From the NCBI GenBank assembly GCA_040219935.1, contig JAVJUA010000055.1, positions 119,042 through 183,041 of the forward strand: a DNA stretch of 64,000 bases, read 5' to 3'. How positions within the stretch are numbered: the stretch's first letter is position 1; each line of letters begins with the position of its first letter. Of this stretch, positions 17,331 through 26,941 are shown piece by piece. The position numbers and the translations under genes are program-made. A model generated the notes under the pieces. The model saw only the letters and a list, made by a program, of their open reading frames with translations, searched no databases and was not told the origin of the DNA. The stretch comes from UBA7803 sp040219935 (GTDB taxonomy: Bacteria > Pseudomonadota > Gammaproteobacteria > Pseudomonadales > Azotimanducaceae).

Positions 17331-18113
17331 ATGTCCACGACCATGACTGCCCATCAGAACCCGGCTGGCGACGTCCGCGCGCTCGTTTCCGCAGAGGAGT
17401 GGCAGGTGCGGCAGGACCTGGCCTGTCTGTACAGGCTGGTGGCCCACCACGGCTGGGACGACATGCTGTTCACCCACCTCTCGGCCCGGGTGCCCGGCCC
17501 CGAGCACCACTTTCTGCTGAACCCGGTCGGGCTGCTGTTCGACGAGGTCACCGCGTCGTCGCTGGTGAAGGTCGACGTCGAGGGCAACAAGGTTCTGGAC
17601 ACGCCGTACCAGATCAATCCGGCCGGCTTCACCATCCACTCCGCCGTGCACATGGCACGCGATGACGCGCACTGCGTGATGCATCTGCACACCGATGACG
17701 GCGTCGCTGTGTCGGCCCAGGAGGACGGGCTGCTGCCCATCACCCAGCACGCCATGCAGGTGGGCGAGGTGGCCTACCACGACTACGAGGGGGTGGCGCT
17801 CGATCTCGACGAGCGGGAGCGGCTGGTGCGCGACCTGGGGGACCGGCAGTTCATGATCCTGCGCAACCACGGCACCCTCACCGTGGGCCGCACCTGCGCG
17901 GACGCGTTCATGGCCATGTACTACCTGGAGCGGGCGTGCACCATGCAGGTTCGGGCGCTGGCGGGCGGCGTTGCCATCAGCCGGCCGCCCCAGGGCTCCG
18001 CCGAGAAGGCGGCTACTCAGAGCCGGGTGCTGTTCGACGGCACCGTGGGCCCGCTCGCCTGGCAGGCGCTGACGCGCAGGATGGAGCGAGTCGACCCGTC
18101 GTTCAGGAACTGA
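17331..18113 (+). CDS. Class II aldolase/adducin family protein
   Basis: This 260-residue protein has the class II aldolase fold. Zinc-ligand histidines fit HLHTDDG (H-x-H) and the later RNHGTLTVG. The start of the domain, YRLVAHHGWDDMLFTHLSARV, spans about residues 33-53. Members cleave or epimerise sugar phosphates or act on hydroxy-acids. Proteins with this exact pattern commonly sit in catabolic clusters with no known substrate. The ATG at 17331 is supported by GAGG at 17319-17322. It overlaps the next, convergent gene by 11 bases. Confidence 0.87.
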   Translation: MSTTMTAHQNPAGDVRALVSAEEWQVRQDLACLYRLVAHHGWDDMLFTHLSARVPGPEHHFLLNPVGLLFDEVTASSLVKVDVEGNKVLDTPYQINPAGFTIHSAVHMARDDAHCVMHLHTDDGVAVSAQEDGLLPITQHAMQVGEVAYHDYEGVALDLDERERLVRDLGDRQFMILRNHGTLTVGRTCADAFMAMYYLERACTMQVRALAGGVAISRPPQGSAEKAATQSRVLFDGTVGPLAWQALTRRMERVDPSFRN

Positions 18114-18585
18114 CCGGGGCCGGCCGCTCCAGCCGGAACAGGGCGAACTGGCCCTCGGCCTCCTCCAGGGGCGGGAAGCCGGCGACGATGTCCGGGTAGT
18201 CGTCCCGGTACTTGGCTACATAGGCCTCGAGTACCGGCTGCCAGCCGTCGGCGAGCCGCCGGGCGGTCAGCTCGTAAGTCCGGTCATCGAGGCGCATCTC
18301 CACGGACGCGCTGGCGCCGATCCTTTCCACCCAGCCGCTGTCCGGGGCGCCGACCACGTGCAGCGCGCCATCATGCTCGATCACCCAGATGGTCACCACG
18401 TGCGGCAACACGCCCGGAACCTTCAGCAGGATCTCGTCGGTGCCCGATGTGTCGGGCCACTGGTCGGGCGTCGGGGTGGACGTGCCGCCGATGAAGAAGC
18501 CGGGCAGCGGCCCGATGGGGGCCGCCAGCGCGGCGATGACGGCCAGTGCCACCACGGCGGCTGCCAGGCGTTTCAAGATCTTCAT
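18103..18585 (-). CDS. Secreted or membrane-anchored protein of unknown function
   Basis: I do not recognise this 160-residue protein with certainty. It has an N-terminal hydrophobic segment (about residues 7-30) followed by a small domain of alternating strands, with VTIWVIEHDGALHVVGAPDSGW and WQPVLEAYVAKYRDDYP. The pattern resembles the split-barrel, nitroreductase-like proteins that bind flavin or F420, but this is weak. It lies just downstream of the amidohydrolase gene on the same strand, with a 54-base gap. Confidence 0.6.
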   Translation of the reverse strand: MKILKRLAAAVVALAVIAALAAPIGPLPGFFIGGTSTPTPDQWPDTSGTDEILLKVPGVLPHVVTIWVIEHDGALHVVGAPDSGWVERIGASASVEMRLDDRTYELTARRLADGWQPVLEAYVAKYRDDYPDIVAGFPPLEEAEGQFALFRLERPAPVSS

Positions 18586-18639
18586 GCAGTGACTCCTGTG
18601 CTGTCTTGCCGCGACCGCCCCGGTGGCGGTCAGGCGGTG

Positions 18640-20385
18640 CTAGCCGCGAATCACCCGCCCCGGGCGGGCGCCGGTGTCTTCGTCGTTCTCCCGGGTCGGC
18701 ACGCCGTTCACGAACGTGTGCAGGTAGCCCACGGCCGGCTGCAGGATGCGCGAGCCGCCGGCGGGCAGGTCGTGGTGCACCTTCAGCGGACCCAGGCCCA
18801 GGCGGCCAAGGTCGAACACGTTGAGGTCGGCGCGCTTGCCCACGGCGATGCTGCCCCGGTCGCCGAGGCCGAACAGCTCGGCGTTGCGGTTGGTCTGCTT
18901 GTGCACCATCAGCTCGATGGGCATGCGCGGGCCCCGCGTGCGATCGCGCACCCAGTGGGCAATCTGGTATGTGGGGTTCACGGCGTCGAAGATCAGGTTG
19001 ACGTGGGCGCCGGCGTCGGAGAGGCCGATGGTGGTTTCGGGATGCCGGATCATCTCCTCCATGACGCTGAACGTGCCGTCGACGAAGTTGGCGCCGAGCA
19101 GGATGGCGAAGCGGTCGCCCTGGCCCGACGTCAGGTAGTCGTACACGTACTCGGGCACACTCTGGCCCGCGGCGGCGGCCAGGGCGCCGATGTTGCCGCC
19201 GGGTTCCGGCTCGTAGTTGATCGGCATGTCGATGGGGAACATGCCGGGGGCGGCCATGCCCAGCAGTCCGAAGACGTTGGCCATGACGCCGGGCTGATCC
19301 GGCGGCACGTCGCGGTCGTTCAGAATCGCGGCCCGCACCTCGGGCTTGCGCATCTCAGCGAGCCGCTGGGCCAGGGGCAGGTGGGCGATCTTCAGGTAGG
19401 TCTCGCGGCGCTGGAACATGTGATAGGAGTCGAGGCTGGTCACCAGGCCGATGGGGCGGGTGGTGATCTGCGGTCGCAGGGTCAGGCCCTCGGCGTTGAC
19501 CCGCTCGACGATGTCGAGGCAGTTGCGCCACTGCTCCGGACGGTTGCCGTTCTGCACCAGGGTGAACGTGCAGTTGCGGCCGGAGGCCCGGGCGATCTCG
19601 GCGAACAGCTCCACCTCCTGCTCCGTGGTCCAGCGCTCGGGGCCGGCGATGTCGCCCACCACGCCGGCCGGCACGGCCTGGAACACGCCCTTGCCGGCCC
19701 GCTTCATGGCGGCGCCGATGGCGAGCAGCTCGGCCTTCTCGGCGAACGTGCCCGGAATCGGTTCGCCGGCTACCGAGCGGTGGCCGATGGTGCGCGACGT
19801 GGAGAAGCCGAGGGCGCCGGCCCGCAGGGCCTCCTCCACCAGCCGGCCCATGGTGGCCAGATCGTCGGCGGTGGCGTCTTCGTGGCGCAGGGCGCGCTCG
19901 CCCATGACGTAGTTGCGCAGGGCGGAGTGAGGAAGCTGGGTGCCCACGTCCAGGGTGTAGCGGCGGGTGCCGAGATAGTCGATGTACTCGGGGAAGGACT
20001 CCCAGCGCCCCCACTCGATGCCTTCGTAGAGGGCGGTGCCGGGAATGTCCTCGACGCCCTCCATCAGCTCGATCATGCGCCGCTCGCCGCCGGGCGGGCA
20101 GGGTGCGAAGCCGACGCCGCAGTTGCCCATGACGATGCTGGTCACCCCCTGGCCGAACGACGGATCGATCTTGTCGTCCCAGCTCACCTGGCCGTCGTAG
20201 TGGGTGTGCACGTCGACCCAGCCGGGGGCCAGGTAGGCGCCGCCGGCGTCGATGGTATGCCTGGCGCGGCCGCCGGCGTCGCCCACGGCAGCGATGAGGC
20301 CGTCCTGGATGGCGACATCGCCCTGGTAAGGGGCGGCGCCGGTACCGTCGACGATGGTGGCGCCCTTGATCAGATAGTCGTGCAT
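18640..20385 (-). CDS. N-acyl-D-amino-acid deacylase-like amidohydrolase
   Basis: This 581-residue protein belongs to the D-aminoacylase branch of the amidohydrolase superfamily. It has the first metal motif VDVHTHYDGQ (around residue 58), the GNCGVGFAPC segment around residues 88-97, and a late GLSDAGAHVNLI with the catalytic Asp. D-aminoacylase relatives hydrolyse N-acyl-D-amino acids, but many catabolic-cluster members act on unknown amides. AGAGGT precedes the ATG. It lies directly downstream of the carotenoid oxygenase gene on the same strand. Confidence 0.87.
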   Translation of the reverse strand: MHDYLIKGATIVDGTGAAPYQGDVAIQDGLIAAVGDAGGRARHTIDAGGAYLAPGWVDVHTHYDGQVSWDDKIDPSFGQGVTSIVMGNCGVGFAPCPPGGERRMIELMEGVEDIPGTALYEGIEWGRWESFPEYIDYLGTRRYTLDVGTQLPHSALRNYVMGERALRHEDATADDLATMGRLVEEALRAGALGFSTSRTIGHRSVAGEPIPGTFAEKAELLAIGAAMKRAGKGVFQAVPAGVVGDIAGPERWTTEQEVELFAEIARASGRNCTFTLVQNGNRPEQWRNCLDIVERVNAEGLTLRPQITTRPIGLVTSLDSYHMFQRRETYLKIAHLPLAQRLAEMRKPEVRAAILNDRDVPPDQPGVMANVFGLLGMAAPGMFPIDMPINYEPEPGGNIGALAAAAGQSVPEYVYDYLTSGQGDRFAILLGANFVDGTFSVMEEMIRHPETTIGLSDAGAHVNLIFDAVNPTYQIAHWVRDRTRGPRMPIELMVHKQTNRNAELFGLGDRGSIAVGKRADLNVFDLGRLGLGPLKVHHDLPAGGSRILQPAVGYLHTFVNGVPTRENDEDTGARPGRVIRG

Positions 20386-20420
20386 GTCGTTACCTCTATG
20401 TTCTCGATCTTGTCAGCCGG

Positions 20421-21887
20421 TCAGCCGCGGGCGCCTTCCCAGAAGCCGTGAAAGCCGTACGGCTGCAGCGGCAGCGGCACCACGGCCACCGGGCCTTTAG
20501 CCAAAGACTTGGATTCGAAGACGCACAGCTTGGCGTCGTTGGCAGCGCCGTCGTACACCATGGCGGTCACCCAGCCGTCGTCCAGATCGCTGGCGCCCGG
20601 TCGCGGCGCGAACAGGGGCTCACCCACGAACTGTCCCTCCCGGGCGCACCAGACGTCGGCAGGGCGATCGCCGTCCACGGTGTCTACCCGAGCGATGGCG
20701 TCGAACGGGTCCGAGGTGGTGTGGTTGCCGCGGGTCGAGGCGTAGATGGCCGGCGCCGCCTGGCCCTCGCGGTCTGGGTGCACGCGCGGAAAGTCCATCC
20801 CGTAGTCCGAGAGTTCCTGCCACTGCGCCTCGTCGGCGCCGTCATGCACGGTGGCGCGGTACAGGCGCTGGAACGACGGGCGGCGGTCGGGCACCTCCGG
20901 GTCGAGGGGCCGGTGCGGCCCCTGGAAGCCGAACTCGCCGCCGAACTGGAACGACTCGAACGCGCACATCTCCACGGCGCAGGTGTGGTCGTCGACGTCG
21001 TAGGCGTTGGCGAAGTGGATGACGAAGGCGCGCTGGGGCAGACGGATGGTGCGTACCGCACCGGGGCGGCCGCGCGGGATCAGGTACAGCTCGCCGCCCT
21101 TGCGCTCGTCGGTGCGCAGCGCCTCGATCAGCGACCCCATGCCGAGCATGGCCTTGGCGAACTTCGGCAGGCTGGCCTTCATGGGGTTGCCGGCCAGCAC
21201 GTACCAGCGCGGCGTCACCACGAAGTCGTGCTCGAAGTGCAGGCCCGGAATGACGGCTTCCCGTTCGGCCACCTGTTGACCCTGGCCGTCGAACTCACGG
21301 AACACGAAGCGCGACGGCATCTCACGGAACACGTTGCAGCCCACCAGGCGCTGGCTCTGGCTGTCGATGCGCACGTGGGCCAGAAAGGCCGCATCGGGCA
21401 GCGCGCCTCCGAAGGTCTCCTCGCCGATGGTGTCGAGGCTGTCGGGATCGAGTGCATACGGGCGGCCGCCCTCCCAGCCGGATATCAACCGGCCGGCCCA
21501 GGGCTGGATGGTGGTGTTGGAGACGTTGCGCGGGCCCGGCGCGCGCAGGTTGGCCAGCGGCCAGTCGCTGACGTTGGTGCCGAGGCCCTTGTGCACCAGG
21601 CGCCCGGCGGCCCGCTCCGCCAGGTAGGCGGGCGTCTTCACGAACCGCGAGCGGAAGCGCGCGCCGCCGGCGGCGGTGAACGTGAGCGAGCGCACGAAGC
21701 CGTGGCCGTCGAAGGGGTGGGCGAGCCGGTCGCCGATCCTGGTCCAGCCGGGGCCGTTCTGCAGATGGCGCCCGCCCACCAGGTCGCGCGGCAGCTCGCC
21801 GTCGATGGCGGCAGCGGGAATCTCGAAGTCCTGCTCCCCCGGCCGGGCCGTCATCACCGCATTCCAAGCGCTCGCCCTTGCGCCCAT
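20421..21887 (-). CDS. Carotenoid cleavage oxygenase family (RPE65-like)
   Basis: This 488-residue protein is a non-haem iron oxygenase of the carotenoid or stilbene-cleaving family. It has NGPGW, HPFDGHGFV, and four candidate iron His in LAHVRID, HFEHDF, VIHFANAYD and the C-terminal GFHGFWE. The ATG at 21887 has GGAG 9 bases upstream; a GTG at 21920 would add 11 residues. It could cleave apocarotenoids or lignin-type stilbenes. It is divergent from the TonB receptor of the next cluster across about 400 bases that hold an operator-like element. Confidence 0.88.
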   Translation of the reverse strand: MGARASAWNAVMTARPGEQDFEIPAAAIDGELPRDLVGGRHLQNGPGWTRIGDRLAHPFDGHGFVRSLTFTAAGGARFRSRFVKTPAYLAERAAGRLVHKGLGTNVSDWPLANLRAPGPRNVSNTTIQPWAGRLISGWEGGRPYALDPDSLDTIGEETFGGALPDAAFLAHVRIDSQSQRLVGCNVFREMPSRFVFREFDGQGQQVAEREAVIPGLHFEHDFVVTPRWYVLAGNPMKASLPKFAKAMLGMGSLIEALRTDERKGGELYLIPRGRPGAVRTIRLPQRAFVIHFANAYDVDDHTCAVEMCAFESFQFGGEFGFQGPHRPLDPEVPDRRPSFQRLYRATVHDGADEAQWQELSDYGMDFPRVHPDREGQAAPAIYASTRGNHTTSDPFDAIARVDTVDGDRPADVWCAREGQFVGEPLFAPRPGASDLDDGWVTAMVYDGAANDAKLCVFESKSLAKGPVAVVPLPLQPYGFHGFWEGARG

Positions 21888-22287
21888 AGATCGTTTCTCC
21901 GGTCTATATGGTTGCTTCACATTGAGTGTACTCCGACCTGGCTGCTAGGAGTCGAGTCGAGAACAGTTGGGCACAGCAATGGTACCCGCCATTTCTACGG
22001 CAGCTGCAGCAGGGCGGCTTGGCATCGGTCCCCTGGATGAAAAAATATAAAACGCGTACTACAAAATTTCATCAGACCGGATTCCAAGAACCTGCTGAGG
22101 TACGCCAGGGATCCATCAGGAAGCGTCAGTCGGGTCCAATCTAAGCATTGCGTTAAAGTAACACATGTTGTAGTTTGTTGGCTGGGGTGGTGAGGGGGAC
22201 CCAAAGCAGTATCCAGTGGGTTTCTTCTAGTCAGGGGATAAGGCGTGCCCGTCGACGGACATCGGGCGCCATACGGGAGGGGTGACT
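21888..22287. promoter_or_regulatory. Divergent intergenic region, A+T-rich, with operator-like element
   Basis: No gene is apparent in these 400 bases between the carotenoid oxygenase and the TonB receptor. The middle (about 22035-22075) is clearly A+T-rich for this genome and holds ACTACAA at 22058-22064, an inverted half of the operator core found at 22151-22176. The region must carry promoters for both directions. I could not place convincing -35 and -10 boxes. Confidence 0.6.
22151..22176. promoter_or_regulatory. Operator-like element, copy A
   Basis: This 26-base element ends in ACATGTTGTAGTTT (22163-22176) and matches copy B at 32800-32825 at 22 of 26 positions, with the last 14 identical. 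The centre ACATGT is palindromic. It lies 112 bases before the TonB receptor ATG. Placement before genes of one pathway, with a TetR gene in the operon, suggests a repressor site. Confidence 0.6.
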
Positions 22288-24642
22288 ATGCGTGCATCAA
22301 TGGGCTGGTCGAAGCCTTGCTTGTGGATGGGTGTTGCCATCATCACCGTGGCAGGTGCGTGGGCGCAGGAGCCTGTGGCCCAGTCGGATACGGCGCGTTC
22401 GTCGAACAAGGCCGTTCTGGAAGAAGTCAGGGTGGTCTCGACCAAGAGAGCCACCGCCGATCGGGCGCAGGACGTTCCTGTGGCAGCGACGGTCATCACG
22501 TCGATGGCTATCGATGAGAACAATTACTTCGATCTGGTCGAGGTCGCTCGTGTGGTTCCCGGCTCCGACTTTCGGGAGACCGCGACCTTCCCGGGAATTC
22601 AGCGCTTCTGGCTGCGCGCGGTCGGAGTGACCTTCAGCGTGCCGAACTTCGATCCGGCGGTTGGCGTCTATCAGGATGGCGTGTTCGTAGCGCAGAACAT
22701 CGCCGCCATTCTAGACACCTTCGATATGGAATCCATCGAAGTGCTGCGCGGCCCTCAGGGCACGCTGTTCGGCCGTAATACCTCGGTGGGCGCGGTGGTC
22801 ACTCGCGCTAAAAGGCCGGGTGAGACCTGGGGCATCGATGCCCAGGCAACCTTCGGGTCGTACGATCGAAACGACTATCAGGTCACGGTTGGTGGCCCGC
22901 TGATCGATGGGCTGCTGCGCGGCAAGCTCGCGCTGCAAAACCGTAACCGGGATGGATGGGTCAAGGACAACCTCGGCGGCGATGACCTAGGCGTGATCGA
23001 CACCATGCTGGCTCGGGGGTTGCTCGTTTACACCCCCTCTGACAGCTTCGATATGACGCTGATCGGTGAGCGCTACCGGCGTCGGGGCGATGGCGCGATA
23101 AGCGTCCCGCTCGGCCTGGATGACCGCGGCCGACAGAACCATCCGCTTTACCCCGGCATGGATCGGAACTGGGACGAAACGTGGAGCGCCAGCGGAACGG
23201 ACCCATGGCGATCATTCTCACACCATGACATCGACAAGGTCATTCTCGACGCCAATTGGGACATCGAGCACGGGGTGATCACTTCCGTCACCGGATACAT
23301 TAATGTGGATGCGTTCTCGGGCTCGGACTTCGACGGCCTGCCGCCTGGTCCGTCTCCGCAGAACCTGATCAACCTGTCGGTGGTGACCGGCGTGTGGATT
23401 GGTCAGGACCAGTTCAGTCAGGAGCTACGCTACGCGTCGACGTTCTCTGAACGTTTCGATGTCACCGCGGGGCTGTACTACTTCACACAGGATCTGACCT
23501 ACGGTGAGGTAAGGCACGCCAACACCTTCGTCTCTCCGACCAACCCTTTCGGGCTGCGGCCGCCCGGCCACGCCAAGCTCGATCATGATTCCTATGCGGT
23601 GTTTGCGGAAGGGCGTTGGCACCTCAGCGACAAGATGGCGCTGACGGTGGGTGCGCGTTTGAGTCGGGAGACCAAGGACGTCAAGCTTGGACTAGTGAAC
23701 TCCGGTTCCTGCGACAGCCGCATGATGCCTCCGTTCGAGACCAGCAAAGAGTACTCCTGCACGCGGGGTGCCGCGCCCGGTGGCTGGGACATCGTCGACG
23801 ACGAGACCTGGGATAGCCTGGCGGCTCGCGTGATCCTGGATTACCGCGCCACGGACAGCACCATGTTCTACGGCGGCTGGACGCGGGGATTCAGAAGCGG
23901 CGGATTCTCGTTCCGGGCGAGTCCCGTGGAACTCACGGCGCCCGGAATTCGACCGTCGTTCTACGATGAGGAGCGGGTCGACAACCTGGAGATCGGCATG
24001 AAGGCCGATCTCATGGATCGCACTCTGCGTGTGAACCTCGCGGCCTACTACCAGTTCTGGGACGGCATCCAGCGCAATCTGCAGGCAGGGGGGCCGAGCG
24101 ATGCAATCCAACGAACGGAAAACGTCGACGACTCGTACGTTTACGGCATGGAGCTTGAGGTCAATTGGATCGCCGCCACCGAGATCTTCACGTCCGGTGA
24201 TCTGCTGCGATTTGACCTGTCCACTGGCCTGGCCGAATCAGGGTACAAGTCCGATTGGTTCGAAGCGGGACAGAACCTCAAATCACGGTCGTTCGGTGCG
24301 CCGCACGACACTGTCTACGGCGGTGTTCTATACGAGCACCCGGCAGGCGCGGGTGGCGGCAGCATGAGTTGGCGTGCGTCGTACTGGTGGCAGGAGGCGT
24401 ACACTCAAGAGGGCGCCCTACGGCCGACCAACATAGGTGACTATCAGAACAAGCAACTGGTTGACGTCTCGGTCCAGTACACGAGCGAGGACGGCCGCTG
24501 GTTTGCCAAGGTGTTCGGTAAGAACCTGACCAACGACATGTACTACGACGCCCGAGTCCCGTTCGCGAACACGTTCGGGCTCGGGAATCCAGGAGATCCA
24601 CGAACCTGGGGTCTGACCTTAGGCTTCAACTGGGGCGACTGA
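22288..24642 (+). CDS. TonB-dependent outer-membrane receptor
   Basis: This 784-residue receptor has a signal peptide ending near GAWA, a TonB-box-like segment EEVRVVSTKR, a plug domain with PVAATVI and EVLRGPQGTLFGRN, and a beta barrel that ends in LGFNWGD. GGGAGGGG at 22275-22282 selects the ATG at 22288 over a GTG two codons earlier. It heads the Rieske-SDR-crotonase-dehydrogenase run and so probably imports the substrate of that pathway. The ligand is unknown. Confidence 0.93.
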   Translation: MRASMGWSKPCLWMGVAIITVAGAWAQEPVAQSDTARSSNKAVLEEVRVVSTKRATADRAQDVPVAATVITSMAIDENNYFDLVEVARVVPGSDFRETATFPGIQRFWLRAVGVTFSVPNFDPAVGVYQDGVFVAQNIAAILDTFDMESIEVLRGPQGTLFGRNTSVGAVVTRAKRPGETWGIDAQATFGSYDRNDYQVTVGGPLIDGLLRGKLALQNRNRDGWVKDNLGGDDLGVIDTMLARGLLVYTPSDSFDMTLIGERYRRRGDGAISVPLGLDDRGRQNHPLYPGMDRNWDETWSASGTDPWRSFSHHDIDKVILDANWDIEHGVITSVTGYINVDAFSGSDFDGLPPGPSPQNLINLSVVTGVWIGQDQFSQELRYASTFSERFDVTAGLYYFTQDLTYGEVRHANTFVSPTNPFGLRPPGHAKLDHDSYAVFAEGRWHLSDKMALTVGARLSRETKDVKLGLVNSGSCDSRMMPPFETSKEYSCTRGAAPGGWDIVDDETWDSLAARVILDYRATDSTMFYGGWTRGFRSGGFSFRASPVELTAPGIRPSFYDEERVDNLEIGMKADLMDRTLRVNLAAYYQFWDGIQRNLQAGGPSDAIQRTENVDDSYVYGMELEVNWIAATEIFTSGDLLRFDLSTGLAESGYKSDWFEAGQNLKSRSFGAPHDTVYGGVLYEHPAGAGGGSMSWRASYWWQEAYTQEGALRPTNIGDYQNKQLVDVSVQYTSEDGRWFAKVFGKNLTNDMYYDARVPFANTFGLGNPGDPRTWGLTLGFNWGD

Positions 24643-24706
24643 CAGGGACTTCGGACTTCCGTTGGCGGACGGAGGCAGGCGGCGGCCGGGAGCAAGGAGT
24701 ACTACG

Positions 24707-26077
24707 ATGGCGAGGGCGCAGGGTGACCCGCGGGCCGACCGGCAAGGGGACCGACTGGATAGCTGGCAGAGGCCTGAACTGCGGGGCCACTCGCTGCCTG
24801 GCTATCGTTATACCGCACGAGCGTTCCACGAGTTGGAATGGCAGCACATGTGGTCTCGGGTGTGGCTGCTACTGGGTCGGGAGTCGGAGATTCCGGCCCC
24901 GGGAGACTGGCAGCGGGAGGACGTCGGCCCCGACTCCATTCTAATCGTCCGCCAGGACGACGGATCCATCGAGGCCTTCTACAACGTCTGTCAGCACCGC
25001 GGAAACCGCTTGGTGACCGAGGAGAAGGGCAACGTCAGGCGCTTCGTCTGCCGCTATCACGCCTGGGCGTTCCAACGCGATGGCGTTTTGGCCTACGCTA
25101 AGGACGCCGAGGACTTTCCGGCCGGTGACCCCTGTGGCAAGGTCAACCTGATTCCTTTGCGCTGCGAGACCTTTGCCGGGTTCGTGTGGGTGAACATGGA
25201 CCCGGACTGCGTTAGCCTGAGGGAGTATCTCGGCCCCCTGGGCGACGACTGGGCGCGCTACGAGATCGATACCTGGAAACGCTACGTGGCGCTCACCACC
25301 TCTCTGCCGTGCAACTGGAAGGTGGTGATGGACAACTTCAGCGAGTCCTATCACGTCGCCATCGTTCACCGAGCCCGAGGCACTCCGGAGGAGCGCAAGC
25401 GCATGCACTCCGGGGTCGATACCGACTATCGAAACTCCCGCTTCGACCTGTCGCCGCAGGGGCACAACAGGATGATCATGCCGGGTGGCTATGCAGGTGT
25501 GTCGCTCAATGAGGATGGGACCATCGGTGAGCCCCTCAACACGATTATGAAGGAGTGGCACCTGGATCCCGCCGATTTCGTAGGCCGCCCCCGGGACACG
25601 CGTGCCGCGTTGCAGAATGCTAAGCGTGCCCAAGGGCCAGCCCGGGGCTACACGCACTACGAGAAGCTGACGGACGAGCAGCTCACCGACGCGGTGCACT
25701 ACACGTTGTTTCCAAACGTGGCCGTATCGCTGTGGTCTGACGGCTTCCACCTGCTACGGGTGCGCCCGCACGCCACGGACCCTGAACAGTGCGTGTTCGA
25801 TAACTGGTGGTATGCCAGCCAGCCGGCGGGCGAGACCGCGCCGGTCAGAACCACGGTCGGCATCATCGAACGAGACGCCGAGGTGGAACACGAAGTGTTC
25901 GAGCTCGGCGCGAAGAGCATGGGCCGGACCATCGACCAGGACATCGAGATGTTCGAGCTGCAGCAGACCAGCTTCCGCTCTCATGGATATCAGGGCGCCT
26001 ATCTGGCTGGGCAGGAAGATCGCATCAGCCGCTATCATGAGCTGATCGACGACTACATCGACGGCCGGGTGCCCTGA
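24707..26077 (+). CDS. Rieske non-haem iron oxygenase, alpha subunit
   Basis: This 456-residue protein has Rieske ligands C95, H97 (CQHRG) and C115, H118 (CRYHAW), and iron ligands H216 and H221 (SYHVAIVH) with the late Asp in IDQDIEMFE. AAGGAG at 24694-24699 sets the ATG. It follows the TonB receptor by 64 bases and precedes an SDR. It belongs to the large alpha-only group that carries out ring hydroxylation or demethylation. It is clearly more distant from the other three Rieske proteins here than they are from each other. No reductase or ferredoxin gene is nearby. Confidence 0.92.
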   Translation: MARAQGDPRADRQGDRLDSWQRPELRGHSLPGYRYTARAFHELEWQHMWSRVWLLLGRESEIPAPGDWQREDVGPDSILIVRQDDGSIEAFYNVCQHRGNRLVTEEKGNVRRFVCRYHAWAFQRDGVLAYAKDAEDFPAGDPCGKVNLIPLRCETFAGFVWVNMDPDCVSLREYLGPLGDDWARYEIDTWKRYVALTTSLPCNWKVVMDNFSESYHVAIVHRARGTPEERKRMHSGVDTDYRNSRFDLSPQGHNRMIMPGGYAGVSLNEDGTIGEPLNTIMKEWHLDPADFVGRPRDTRAALQNAKRAQGPARGYTHYEKLTDEQLTDAVHYTLFPNVAVSLWSDGFHLLRVRPHATDPEQCVFDNWWYASQPAGETAPVRTTVGIIERDAEVEHEVFELGAKSMGRTIDQDIEMFELQQTSFRSHGYQGAYLAGQEDRISRYHELIDDYIDGRVP

Positions 26078-26152
26078 AACGGGCGCGGCACTGCTGATTG
26101 GAAAAAGGCAATTGGCCGGGAGTCACCTCGGCGGATGATTGGGGAGCAGCGT

Positions 26153-26941
26153 ATGGATCTTGGCATCAGTGGGCGCAGGGCGATCGTGAACGGTGGTAGC
26201 GCGGGCATGGGCAGAGGCGGCGTGCTGGCGCTTGCTAGAGAGGGGTGCGAGTTGTTCGTGTCGGCGCGCAACGAAGATCGTCTGCGCCGTGTATGCCGCG
26301 CCATAGCCGATGAGACCGGGGCGTCGATCACACCCATCGTCGCCGATCACAGCACGGACGAGGGTCGTGACCGGATCCTGGCGGCGTGTCCGGAGCCGGA
26401 CATCCTTGTTGGCACCTGCTCGCCGCCGCCCACCACCCAGGACTATCGGGAGGTCAGCGCGGAGGACTGGCAGATGGCCCTCGACGTAGCGCTGCTTAGC
26501 CCGGTCAAGTTCATGCAGGCCGTGGTGCCGGGCATGGCAGAGCGAGGCTGGGGGCGGGTGGTCAACATCGGCACGGGCGCCGCGAAGTTTCCCGCTCAGA
26601 TCCGCATTCTCTCCGGCGGCCCGAGGGCGGCTCTGGCGAACTACTGCGTTGCCGTATCGAAGGTGGTTGCCAAGAATAACGTCATGATCAACAACGTGCT
26701 TCCCGGTATGCACCACACGGATTCCATCTACGATCGCTACACCGCGGCAGCTAGGGCCAAGGGCACAAGCTACGAGCAGGAGGTTGAAAGCTTCGTCAAG
26801 GAGTGGCGCATTCCGGCCGGCAAGTTTGGGGACCCGGAGCACCTGGGTGCTTTCGTCGCGATGTTCTGCAGCGAGTTCGCATCTTACGTCACCGGCCAGA
26901 GCCTGGTGATCGACGGTGGCATAACCAATGCCACCTTCTGA
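26153..26941 (+). CDS. SDR-family protein with non-canonical active site
   Basis: This 262-residue Rossmann protein has the glycine-rich NAD(P) motif NGGSAGMGRG (around residues 13-22) and NNVLPGMHHT downstream. The usual YxxxK pair is missing: the aligned segment is LSGGPRAAL, with Ser in place of Tyr and Arg in place of Lys. An atypical SDR group with an SN..R pattern is known to me, so the protein may still be an oxidoreductase. The ATG at 26153 has GGGGAG at 26141-26146. Its end overlaps the next crotonase gene by 14 bases. Confidence 0.85.
   Translation: MDLGISGRRAIVNGGSAGMGRGGVLALAREGCELFVSARNEDRLRRVCRAIADETGASITPIVADHSTDEGRDRILAACPEPDILVGTCSPPPTTQDYREVSAEDWQMALDVALLSPVKFMQAVVPGMAERGWGRVVNIGTGAAKFPAQIRILSGGPRAALANYCVAVSKVVAKNNVMINNVLPGMHHTDSIYDRYTAAARAKGTSYEQEVESFVKEWRIPAGKFGDPEHLGAFVAMFCSEFASYVTGQSLVIDGGITNATF

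Noticed and set aside
15167..17665. Long + strand frame opposite the DUF3604 gene
   Set aside because: It is the antisense shadow of a motif-bearing lipoprotein gene.
18358..20451. Long + strand frame opposite the D-aminoacylase-like gene
   Set aside because: It has low-complexity composition and no domain; the opposite frame is clearly an amidohydrolase.
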